Positions 10,399 through 21,572 of a stretch of DNA of 64,000 nucleotides are shown here, one piece after another. Source of the stretch: Adenanthera pavonina (lineage: Eukaryota > Streptophyta > Magnoliopsida > Fabales > Fabaceae); NCBI GenBank assembly GCA_026686845.1, contig JAIVEN010000002.1, positions 37,093,001 through 37,157,000 of the forward strand, read 5' to 3'. A program made the translations under genes and the position numbers. Numbering within the stretch: the first letter of the stretch is position 1; each line of letters begins with the position of its first letter. The notes below the pieces were generated by a model that saw only the letters and a program-made list of their open reading frames with translations, was not told the origin of the DNA and did not search any database.

Positions 10399-13198
10399 TC
10401 AAAATGAAGTGGTTTCCAAAAAATAGCTTGCCCAACGCTTTTGAATGCCTTTAATTTCCTCTTCAGAAAAGGAGTCCTCATTGTTGAATATCTACAAGTT
10501 CAAAGCCCATCAAAACATGAACTCACAAAGGAACAAAACCAAGTTTTTTAAACCATAATTACCTTTTCAAATGATTCAACAGTTCCTGAAGTAATGATAT
10601 TGAACATATATATCATCACATAATATCCACACACTTTGTCTCCCACTTGTTTTTGACACTATAGATGAACAAAAAATGACCAACATCATAAAAGAGTAAA
10701 AGTTTGTTACAAAAAGTGCTTAGGTTCAAACTACTTACCTTTGGGTAAAACCACGAAGTCTTCTTCAGCTGATGTGCATGCTGACCTTGCAGGACTTTGC
10801 TCGATCCCAGAGCGCTAAGTTCAAATGCATGCAAAGAATTATATTATAAAGTAATAATAATAAATATCACAAAGTAAAGATTTCCTCAAACACACTTACG
10901 TGTCAATCATATCCTTGAAATCATCTTTCGGTGGCATCGATACAGAGTAGAACCAGGTGACAACATTTTATTGAGGGGAAATAACCATCAACTGCCAATG
11001 GTCCCTACAAAATATGGAATGAATTACACAACCAATATCATATCAATTACAATATTTTTCTTACCCTTGACGATATGGTGCAAGGAAACATTGCTTGTTG
11101 CCTTCTTTGAGCCTAGATCTAATGTAGGCTGATATTGTAGATGTCTTGTTACCTTGCCTTTGGATGTGTTATGGGCACATGAAACCATACTTATCACTTT
11201 TTCCTGACAAGTTGCAAAGGCGATTGAGATGCCTATAATATTGTAAATATGTTAGTTTTAAGAGTTAAATGCTTAGATATCTTTCAAAAATAACAATAAA
11301 CTTACCTCATACACAATTGCAGGATCGATATATTCAACTTATCAGTCATGAGTAGCTCCATCACATCCCTCTGGAAAATGTAGAAGTCATAATCCTTCAT
11401 ATCATCTATAATTCCTAAATCCATATGAACCTTTATAGGATTTTTTATGTTCATTGCCACTACACACAGACGTGTTAGTGGATCCATCTGGGGTTAGGAC
11501 AGCGGGATTGAAGGAGTAGTTTCCTAAATAATGAAGTAATTATTAAAAACACTACATGCTATATGAAGTATGAGTAAAACACAAGATAGTGATATCAGAA
11601 ATACCTGAACTAGTCTTTTTGGCCATAAAATAAAAGTATTTAGGGCTTCCCCTACTGTGTTCACCTCTTTACTAAGTAATGGTACCAGTGCATCTGGAAC
11701 TTCAGCTCGATCAACCACTACCCTCACTTGATCATCCTTTATTTTTTGGTGATGGATGATTAAGCCCAAGTTGTAGACTTTACCATAGGCCACTAATCGC
11801 CTTTGAGGATCCTCCAAATATAGCTCACATGGTTGTCTACTATCTTCGATGGGAGCACCCTCCGATGCAAGGTTAGGAATACAACTATCTTTTGTGCTTT
11901 GAACTATGGGAGAATTAGTCCCCTAGACGGATGTGTTTATCCGTGATGGTATCCCTGCTGCGCCAAATAAAGACATCACCTCATCCTTTATAGCTGCCAC
12001 TTGTGTTGCCACCTGCGCTACCACCATCAATTCCATCTCATCCCTAGTCATGATTCTTGAGCCATGGCGTTTAGTTGATCCAAAATACTGCTTGATACTG
12101 ACTCCTCTTCCACCTCCCCTAACACGGCCAGGGTGCTCCGTTTTCCCTAAAGCAGTGGCCAAGATTTCATTCCTTCCAACAGGAGTAAAGCTTCCCTAAG
12201 AGTACTGTTCTTGAAGAGAATCCTGTAATATACAAATAACAAACATATTTAACACATGTATAACTAAAGACAAATAATAAATTTGATTAGTCCTAAATTA
12301 CTTACAATCTTCTCAGCAACTGCACGAGCCTTCTCAATGACATACTCTCCTTCCTTTGTTTGCCATGCAAGCTTCCATTTCTCAGCGCGAGTAGGTGGAG
12401 ATGGTAGAGAAGTAATAGTGGATGAGTCACCTTGAGCATCTTCACGCTCCTTCAACTTTTGTTTCATAATTTTTTCTTCAAGCAAGTCATAACCCCTAAG
12501 TGACAATTTGTGGGGGTAAACATTTTTTGCTTGCAACTCTTGAGCTTTTTGTCTCTTCTCCTATTAACAATAAGAGAATAAAATCAATAATGAATAAAAC
12601 CATTTCATTTACACATTCTTGGTTTACTAACCTGAAATTTTTTATCTAGACGACTTTCAACAAATTTATGCCAAATCTCTTCTTCAAGAAATTGATAATC
12701 CTCGCAAGGATTTACTCCCTTCAGCTTACCAAACACATATCTACTAGTAAGACTGGTCTTAAAGGCCTTCCATCGCTCCCCTGCATATTGAATCAACTTT
12801 GTCCTCAACAATTCATTGGGAGGAACATCATAGGTGAGCTACACAATACACACATATAAAAGGAAGTTAGTGATATAATAACATTGATAAATATAATAGT
12901 TTATATAGTGATATACCGTGAGAGTTTCCCAAATCTGATCCTTCACCTTGTTGGATACATCTTCCCACTCATGCTTTAAAATGCTTGCCTTACTACGTCC
13001 TAGAAGGGCAACAAAACTTTTAAACCTCTTCCTATTAGGCCCAATTGGATTCCAACTCTCATCAAATTCAATATGTATCCTCTGTTCACCACCATGACCG
13101 AGGGTTAATTCCTTTAACCGCGTGCCACGTCTACCCCGATGGGCTTGGCCACTTTGAGTATCATTATGAGTAGACTGGTCACTAGAACGATTCTCCAT
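10399..13198 (-). pseudogene. Second CACTA gene: En/Spm accessory domain plus Ulp1-like protease domain
   Basis: The likely start is MENRSSDQ at 13198. GT-AG exons can be followed: 13198-12917, 12838-12632, 12560-12306, and a piece from about 12221. The first exons carry an RGRRGTRLKEL...NPIGPNRKRF segment typical of the plant transposase (Ptta/En/Spm) family. Next come ALGKTEHPGRVRG and the DQVRVVVDRAEVPDALVPLL region seen in these proteins. The 3' part is a Ulp1 (peptidase C48) domain: HWQLMVIS (His-Trp codons 10995-11000), then WFYSVS, then QVGDKVCGYYVM (Cys codon 10629-10631), ending at TGA 10399-10401. The acid usually found in the WFDS-like position is Tyr here. In-frame stops occur after QEQYS, after SRINTSV and in HWQLMVISPQ. 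The gene is dead. Confidence 0.8.
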
Positions 13199-15634
13199 GT
13201 GTCTGTTTAGATAGTAAGATAATAAGGTAAGCATATTGAAGATAATTAAAGTATGAAATAAGAAAAGTAACAAACAAAATTCAAACAAGTTTAATAAACT
13301 ATTATATGAAAATGAAATAAGATAACTAATAACTTAACTCAAACTTTATTTAATGTTATTCTCCCATATCCCTTCATTATGATCATCTCTTGCGGCATGT
13401 GCTTCGTCTACTTCTTCTTCTTCACTTAGTTCAGGTAGCCTTGATGAGAAAGGAGGAGTCTCACAAATATTGAAACTTGATTCATCATTCTCATCACCAA
13501 CAATAATCCTTTTCCCCTATAAAACCACAGACCACCTTTTGTCCCCTGGATCAGTGACATAAAACACTTGTTTCACTTGGGATGCCATGATAAAGGGCTC
13601 ATCCTTATATCCTACCCTATTAAGATCCACCAATGTAAATCCTAACTCATCTGTTTGGACACCATTATTACTATCAACCCACTTACATTTGAAAATAGGT
13701 ACTTTAAATTTAGTATAATCAACCTCCCAAATCTCTTCAATAACTCCAAAATAAGATATGGCTGCCAATACTGGGTTTTTATCTTTTGAACTCGAAAAAT
13801 GCATTGACTCTGCTACTACCATAACCCCACTATTTTGCATAGTACTCTTGTCATCCTGGGCCTTTGTGTAGAAGGAATACCCATTGATGTCATAGCCACT
13901 CCAGCATACAACATCAAACTGAGGCCCATCGGCTAACCATCTTATTGTATTAGATACATTATCATCATTCATAACCTGTTCATTGAACCATGATCTAAAA
14001 GTCTTGTTATGCTCATTCACCAACCATTTATCATTCTTCCGAGGGTTTTTTTCTCTTATAATGCTTTTATGGATAGCCAAGTAAGGTTGAACTTCATCAA
14101 TGTTATTTAAAATGTATAGATGTGCTTGTAGTACTTCTTCACGACCCATGCTTTTTACTCTTAACCCCCGTGTACCCTTACCAGCACCTCTTCCCTCATG
14201 GCAAGACTTTGGAAGTCCGACAGCTTCTACTTCTACTAAGTATTTAGTACAAAACTCAATGGCTTCTTTAGAAACATATCTTTCAACAATTGATGCTTCA
14301 GGTCGATGTGGATTCTTAACATACCCCTTTAGGACTTTCATGTATTGCTCGAATGGGTTCATCCACCGTAAATAAACAGGGCCACACAATCTTATCTCCC
14401 TCACTAAATGGACCATTAAATGTACCATGATGTCAAAAAAAGAAGGTGGAAAGTACATATCAAGTTGGCATAAGATAATAGCAGTATCATTTTCCAATTC
14501 ATCTAATTTCTGAGGGTCAATGACTTTGCTACATATGGCATTGAAGAAAAAGCATAGCCTGGTTATAGTATGTCTCAATTTTTTTTTGTAATACGTTGCG
14601 AATAGCCACTGGTAAAAGTTGTTGTATCAAGACATGGCAGTCATGAGACTTTAAACCTATTAATTTCAAATCTTTCATTGACACAAGCCTTTTAACATTT
14701 GAAGAATACCCTTGGGGCACTTTGACACCATGTAAACACTCACAAAAACTTCTTCTCTCATTTTTGGACAATGTATGACAAGCTGGGGGCAAATAAGTCC
14801 TCTTACCTACTAGTTGTGGAGCTAACTCTTGTCGTATTCCCATTGCAACCATATCATTTCTCGCATTCTCACAATCCTTGGTCTTGCCTTGTATATTGCG
14901 AAGCGTTCCGATAAGACTATCACACACATTTTTCTCTACATGCATCACATCAACACTATGCTTGACCTCAAGACTTTGCCAATATGGAAGATCATAGAAG
15001 ATAGACCTCTTTTTCCATAAATTCTTTTCAGTTGCAAGTTTTTGAGTTTTTCCAAAGATAACATTAATGTCTTTCACCCGTTGATAAACTTGTTCTGCAT
15101 TTAATGCTTGGGGAGAATCTTCATACTCTTGTAAGCCATTGAAAGCTTTTTTCAATCTACGATATGGGTGGTTTCACCGAAGAAATCTCCGATGAGCAAG
15201 GTAGACTATCTTCTTTCCATACTTAAGTTGATTGCAGCGTGTGCCTTCTTGACAAATAGGGCATGCCTTATGTCCCTTAACACTGTACCCAGACAAGTTT
15301 CCATATGCTGGAAAGTCATTTATTATGCAAAAGATCATGGCACGCATCTTAAAAGTCTCCTTGTAATATGTATCAAACACATCCACACCTTCCTCCGACA
15401 ACATTTTCAAGTCTGCAATCAAAGGTCCCAAGTAAACATCTATGTCATTTCCTGCCTATTTTGGGCCCGAAATCATCATAGACAACATGATGTACTTGGG
15501 TTTCATACACAACCAAGGAGGTAGGTTGTAAATCACCAAAAGAATAGGCCATGAACTATGTTTATTGCTCATGTTACCATAAGGGTTCATTCCATCCGTA
15601 CAAAGTCCAAGTCGAAGGTTTCTTGGCTCACTAC

Positions 15635-17360
15635 TGTTGAATCAAGAGTTTTGATGATTCCAAACCAACATCCAAGAGCTTGGATTGAAGATATCAAAGG
15701 AGATCAAAGTGCTTCAAGTGAAGAATTTAAAGAGTATTTGCTGCTAGATCTTTTGTAGGATCTTTAGTTTTTGTTATGATTGGGTAAAAGATTTTGATTT
15801 GAAGAAAAGATGTTTTCAAACCTTGATTTTATGTTAAATCTTGACTTATTTGAAAAACACCCACAAACAGACGAAGTTTGAAAGTTTAAACTGAACTGTC
15901 ATGTTGAAAATTCGAACTTTGCCTTTGGAAATCTGAATTTCAAGCTAAAACTGAATAAGTCTGAAGAGATGTCTCTCTGTCAGACGAATTTTGGTCATCC
16001 AAAATTTGAATTTTCATCAAGTCTGAAAGAAGCCTTTTTAGTGACAGACGAACTTCACAAAGTCAAAATTCGAATTTCAGACAAAATGCAATTTGTGAAA
16101 ATCAAAGAACTTCATTTGAAACTATGTTAAAGTTCATCTGAAATCAAGAAGAAATTGAGTTTGAAAAATGCTCTCTAACAGACGAACTTTGACTTTGCAA
16201 CATTTGAATTTTCATATAAGTCTGAAAGGAGCTTCTTTGAGACAGACGAATTTCACTCTTTCAAAATTCGAATTTCAGACAAAACACAACTTGAGAAAAC
16301 AGAAGAAATTCGTCTGAAACAATGTTAAAGTTCATCTGAGATCAAGAATAAATTAAGTTTCAAAACCGGTCTCTGACAGACGAATTTCACTCTGTCAAAA
16401 ATTTGAATTTCAAAGAAAGTGATCTACTGTGCCTCTTTGAACGTTCAATGGACAGACGAATTTTGAGCATCCAAAATTCGAATTTTGAGGGTACTGTAGA
16501 AAATTGAAAACACTGTTCACGATTTACAGAAAAACTTTCTTCTTGAAAATTCGTATGTCACATTGTGAAAATATTTTATAAGTTTCAAAATTCGAATTTC
16601 ACTCTATGGACAGACGAACTTCGTATTTTAACGTTGGAAGCTTTAACCTTCGGTTCCTTCGAAATTCGTCTGTTGACCAACCAAAATTTGAATTTCAGTA
16701 TGTCAGAAACATTAAATACGGTTGGTAAACGGATAGTTTTTCAGAGTAACCGTTGGATAACTTCCCCAACGGATAGATTTAGTCTCTAATGGATAGTTGA
16801 GACCTAAAACTATAAATATAACATCATTTGAAGTTATGGGTAACGAATCAAACTTATATATACCGAATTTCTGCTGAATTTTCTTCTAAAAAGCTTTTAC
16901 CCTTTAAACTTCATTATCTGTACTTTAACCTTCATATCTACTCTATTCAAGAGAGTTATATCTTTGTAAACAATCTACTCTTCATCTGGAAGATAGATTT
17001 ACTTGTGAGGGGAATTCACAAGGGGATTGGGAAGCACATAGTGAAAGTGCTTAGAGAGTTTGAGAGAGCTCAGAAACAGAGCATACTCGTGTACTGTGGC
17101 ATTAGCAAGAAGCCCGTTGAAATTCTTGCTGTATAGTGGATAAATCTCAAGAGTTGTCTTGGGGACTGGACGTAGGTCAAGTGGATAGACCGAACCAGGA
17201 TAAATCACTGAGTCTTCCTCTCCTTATCCTTACTTATCAGCTTACTCTGTTTTACTCGTTGTTTTCATTACACTGTGATATCTTCACCCACTTCACTTTG
17301 TGCAGAAAAATTTTAATCTTCCCAATTCACCCCCTTCTTAGGAAGTCAGCCTTGCTAACA
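15635..17360 (+). mobile_element. Solo LTR of the Copia/Sirevirus-like family
   Basis: The 1726-bp stretch starts TGTTGAATCAAGAG and ends GCCTTGCTAACA, with TSD ACTAC at 15630-15634 and 17361-17365. It is an LTR of the same family as elements A, B and C, in the opposite orientation, and lacks internal sequence. It probably formed by recombination between the LTRs of a full element. It splits the transposase reading frame between PNFGS and EPRNLRLG. It has the family's TTCGAA/CAGACGAA-rich U3 and a TATA box at 16811. Confidence 0.93.
16811..16818 (+). promoter_or_regulatory. LTR TATA box (solo LTR)
   Basis: TATAAATA follows the motif-rich U3. All LTRs of this family keep TATAAATA/TATAAATAC at the equivalent place, so U3 is about 1.2 kb and R plus U5 about 0.5 kb. 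Here transcription would run rightwards, antisense to the CACTA transposase gene. Confidence 0.65.
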
Positions 17361-19079
17361 ACTACCAAAGTTAGGAACCAACTCATCAATTACCTTCCAT
17401 TGAGGGGAATCAGTTGGATGTCGGAGCTTTCCATCAGAAACCCTCTCATCTGCATGCCATCTCAAGTTCTTTGCATCCTTTGCATTAGCAAACAAGCGCT
17501 TGAACCTTAGTGTTATTGGAAGATACCATAACACCTTCGCAAGAGGCCCCTTAATGCTCATATCACAACTAGAATCACCATGCTCCTTCACTTTGTAGTG
17601 TGATGCCCCACATTTTGGATACATATGTAGCCCTTCATACTCATTTCTATACAATATACAATCATTGGGGCAAGCATGTATCTTTTTATACTCCATACCC
17701 ATTGGGCACAATATTTTCTTTGCCTCATAGTTACGATCTGGTAGTTCATTACCTTATGGAAGCATGATTTTCAACAATTCAAGCAAATCCGTGAAACTCT
17801 TATCACTCCACCCATTTTTTGCTTTCAAGTTAATTAATCTTAACACAGTTGACAATCGTGTAAATTTAGCACATCCTGGGTACAAAGGTTTCTCTGCATC
17901 ACTATACAAGCTATCATATAAATGTGCTCGCTCAAAGGCTTCTACTCCAACATCACGAATCATATCTTCTAGTCGATCATCCATATCTAGATCAACTTCT
18001 CCCTTTTGGCAGACACTTGATGTTTCAAATTCACCATGCCATGTCCATCGTATATATCTCTTGTTTAACCCATAACAAATTACATGATCTCTAATTTCTG
18101 TAACACTCAGTCGCCTCTCATTCAAACATTTGATACAAGGACAATAGAACCTTCCATTATTGTCAGGAACATTTTTTCTAGATAATTCCAGAAACATTTC
18201 CAACCCATTTTCATATTCAGCACTTGTTCATCTAGAGGAGATTGGAGTATATTATAAATAACTCTACACCTCCCACAGCAAAGATTAAAGTGATTATATA
18301 TGAACTAACAAGTATGTATAAAAGTGTGTATAAGTCTGCTAGTTTACAAAACATACAATAAATCCATGAAAATCTATATTTAGAACCAGCAAAAAAAGTA
18401 AGAATATAGTATTTCACAACAGAAGTTGAAAAATTCATACAAAAGACATATATAATGCTCATTTAAACCATTAAAACAATACTCTTATCCTATAAGTTGC
18501 ATATAAATTTTGCAAAGTCTTTACTAAAAGTTGGATCTCCTAATAATTTTACAATGAAAAACTAATAGTCATAAATCAATCATAGCCCTCCAATAGTTTT
18601 ACTAAGGAATTATCAATAGCAACTAGATATGTATTAAGAAAAGCCAGATAAATACAAAGAAAATATAGTATTGACTCACTTATAGATAGAAACTAAAGAG
18701 ATAGAAGATCCAATGAATGATGGGAGACTTGTCAACTTTGATTTTGGATTAGTAAAATAGGCTGATGGAAATGCCGAGAGAACTTCCAACACCTAAAGTC
18801 ACAAACAAAATGGCTATATCAATGACTAACCAGAATTACTTGAAAAAATAATTAAAAATATTTTTCCTCTTTTCTTTTCTCTCTCTCTTTATTTCCATCA
18901 CCACTAGAAATAGCTAGTTTTCTTTTTCTTGTTAATTAATGAGAAGCAAGTAAAGAATAGTGGCAAGCAAAACATAATTGAGAGGTAATCAAATTCATTA
19001 GAAACTACTAATTAAATGTTACTAGTATATATTCTGTTACATCCTTTTCCCCTACAACCTAGCTTTATATGTTGATGTT

Positions 19080-19144
19080 AAACTATATATGTTCATTTTG
19101 TCTAGACATGCTATTAGGACTCTGTTTATTTATTTTATAATTGC
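19080..19144 (+). repeat. 65-bp direct repeat, copy 1
   Basis: AACTATATATGTTCATTTTG through TTATAATTGC is repeated almost identically at 19186-19250, with about 40 bases between the copies. Confidence 0.85.
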
Positions 19145-19185
19145 AAGCCCAATTTTGAGTAGTCACATACAGCTTTCATACATCT

Positions 19186-19250
19186 AAACTATATATGTTC
19201 ATTTTGTTTAGACATGCTATTAGGACTTTGTTTATTTATTTTATAATTGC
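19186..19250 (+). repeat. 65-bp direct repeat, copy 2
   Basis: Near-identical to 19080-19144; the visible differences are C to T changes. Confidence 0.85.
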
Positions 19251-19405
19251 TAGTTCGTATAGAAGTTCTATTATTAATTAGATGGGGGCTGCAATTTGTA
19301 TAGAAAATTTTTTTTTGCCCAACAATTTATATAGAGTTTTAGAAATTATTCACATTATTAATAGTTAAATTCAATAAAAAAAATAAAAATAGAACCCATT
19401 AACCC

Positions 19406-19790
19406 AATACAATTTTTTTTTAAAGTTGTATTGCATATTAGTTATTTAAGGCCCATTTGGCATTAACATATAGTGTGCCTCCAAGAGATGCTGAAAGCAC
19501 CAAAATATAATTTTTTTCCCGTTATGTTTTCCAAAATACAAATTTTTTTTAAGTAGTATTGCATACTAGTTATTTAAGGCCCATTTGGCATTAACATATA
19601 GTATGCCTCCAAGAGATGCTAACAGCACCAAAATATAATTTTTTTCCCGTTATGTTTTCCAAAATACAAATTTTTTTTAAGTAGTATTGCATACTAGTTA
19701 TTTAAGGCCCATTCGGCATTAACATATAGTATGCCTCCAAGAGATGCTAAAAGCACCAAAATATAATTGTTTTTCCCGTTATGTTTTCCA
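19406..19790 (+). repeat. Three tandem copies of a 128-bp unit
   Basis: The landmark GTTATTTAAGGCCCATT begins at 19441, 19569 and 19697, an exact 128-bp spacing. Each unit also has GCCTCCAAGAGATGCT and CCCGTTATGTTTTCCA. Internal arrays of this type are common in large CACTA elements. Confidence 0.9.
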
Positions 19791-20017
19791 CTTCAACTTC
19801 ACCTCCTGAATTTTTAATTAAATTTGAACAATTGAGATGTAATATTAATAAAATTATTATTAAATATTAATTTATAAACAATAAATAAAGAAAGCACACA
19901 ACTTGTTCATCTTCATTTATATCAAAATTAATGTCACAGGTCTAGTTTCTAAGCACAGAAACATCATTTTTTAATTATACATGAAGAATCACCAAGGATA
20001 CAAAGCAAATATGCAAA

Positions 20018-20029
20018 TGTGTGTGTTTT

Positions 20030-20062
<33 letters not shown>

Positions 20063-20066
20063 GAGC
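20018..20066 (+). repeat. GT/GA microsatellite
   Basis: A GTGTGT run passes directly into a GAGAGA run. Visible directly. Confidence 0.85.
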
Positions 20067-21414
20067 TTAAATAATAGTCTTAATGCTTGAGGGGAAATAT
20101 ATCACAAAAAGGACATAAGCATAAAACAATAGTCAAAGAATTGTGTGGAAAAGATCAAGAAAATGACAAAAGACATTAATAAAGCAAATAACTACACAAA
20201 CATGTCTGATATCATATTTACGATATGAGATATGTAGCTCAAATTATTAGGAGCATTACTTTGTCTTTTTGTAGACTTACATCTATCTAGTTGTGAGAAT
20301 TAACTATTGATGTCAGTTTTTTTTTGCTTTTAGCCGAATTGTTCACCAAAAACTAAGAAGCTGGGTTGGCCATATTTGAATGCTTTTCTTTATGTGGTTA
20401 GCTCAAAGGAAAAGTTTAGAAGAAATAAAACAAATGAGGAAGGAAATGGAAGAAAAGGGAGACAGGGAGACAAACTTAAAACCCATAACCAATAACCACT
20501 TGGAAAACATACCTGTCCCTTTTATATTTTAAGAAGCTGGCTCTGCTATATTTGAATAGAAAACACACCAATCCCTCTTGTATTTTAAGAAGAAAATCTT
20601 TAGCTCGGTCTTTTACAAGTTGGACCTAATAGCAACATATATACTTGTCATCAACAATTAGTGCATCATAAAGTCATTTACTAGGCCAAATAATTTAGCA
20701 AAAAATTACATAGATCAAGAGAGAAATAAGATTAAAAATGACACCATATAGTAGCAATGCCATAGACAAGCTTAAGATTAAAATCACAACTTAACTATTG
20801 CAAACCTTTCAGGATAATATTTCAGCCTATAAAGTTCATGGAAAGCCATATAGCCCAAAGGTTCCAACCTAGCTGAACAAGTGTTCTTCGTCTATACTTT
20901 TTGGTCAATAATTAAGATACCCCATTATTTATATTATTTTTCAATTAAGATACCCCATTATTTATATCAATTTTCAATTAAGTTGCACACTTGTTTTTTT
21001 TTTGAAAAACATAATGTTAAAGATACTAAGATTTCCCCCCCAAAAAAAAATCTTACACAAATGTAGGAAGGCAGAAAAATATCACTTATGCTTCTCAAAG
21101 TCAACAACTTGACAAATAGAGAATTGTAGAAAGAAATTGATTACTAGTATAAAGAAGACAGCAGAAGTCTCAGTGTAATTAATAGGCTAGGCCTTAAATA
21201 ATTTATTAGTCTTTGTGTGGATGATGAGTTGGAACAATTGGGATATAGACAACATGGAGAGTGTTGGACTACAGCTCGTAAATAACTTAATTGGTGCTTT
21301 CTCAGTTATTGAAGGTGAACAAAAAGACTGGAAAAATGATTGATGAATACAACATATATAGATGATCAGACAAAACAGCTTAGGAAAATATGAAATAAAA
21401 AAGGTATAATAAAA

Positions 21415-21572
21415 TCAAGGGCACTTGGGTCTATTGCCGTGGCTGAGCATATCAGTGTAGCACTTGCCACATTTTTCACGGTTAACATAAGTACTAGGTG
21501 GAACATATTTGTAGCAATCACAACGGGTCATACATGCTCTCACATATTTGCAACGTTCATAGCAGATCACAG
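21415..21572 (-). pseudogene. GASA/snakin (gibberellin-regulated peptide) fragment inside the CACTA element
   Basis: The minus strand reads in frame from about 21571 to the TGA at 21415-21417. It ends with the GASA signature: VPPSTYVNREKCGKCYTDM followed by a KCP terminus. Upstream is ICYERC and VRACMTRCDCYKY. GASA proteins are small secreted peptides with 12 conserved cysteines. Here three expected Cys positions are changed: the CC pair reads RC, the next RC reads CY, and the Cys before VPP reads Tyr. Part of the loop after ERC is missing. An AG acceptor-like dinucleotide sits at 21573-21574. No signal peptide exon was confidently found. The CGKCY spacing resembles proline-rich GASA14-type proteins. 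It is probably a captured host exon, now decayed. Confidence 0.75.

Larger units (their letters stand above)
13346..18203 (-). pseudogene. CACTA transposase gene (tnp2 type), interrupted by a solo LTR
   Basis: This would be the DNA-cutting transposase of the element. Reading down the minus strand: an N-terminal transposase-associated segment with FYCPCIKC and WTWHGE (18203 to about 17990), then the tnp2 core with IHACPNDCILYR, CTDGMNPYGNMS, NDIDVYLGPLIADLK and HSVDVMHVEKNVCDSLIG, then DUF4218 (SHDCHVLIQQLLPVAIR, RLCFFFNAICSKV), then DUF4216 (FKCKWVDSNNG to DPGDKRWSV), ending about 13346. It is broken by stops at about 17754, 15456-15458, about 15174 and 13517, by a frameshift in the A-run near 14580, and by the solo LTR at 15635-17360. 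The frame joins exactly across that insertion. The N-terminus may begin a little upstream of 18203. Confidence 0.88.
18204..21414. other. CACTA non-coding region with internal repeats
   Basis: No gene was recognised between the transposase start and the GASA-like fragment. The region contains tandem repeats (19406-19790), a duplicated 65-bp segment (19080-19144 and 19186-19250), a GT/GA microsatellite at about 20018-20066, and a short repeat of AAGATACCCCATTATTTATA near 20913 and 20946. Confidence 0.6.
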
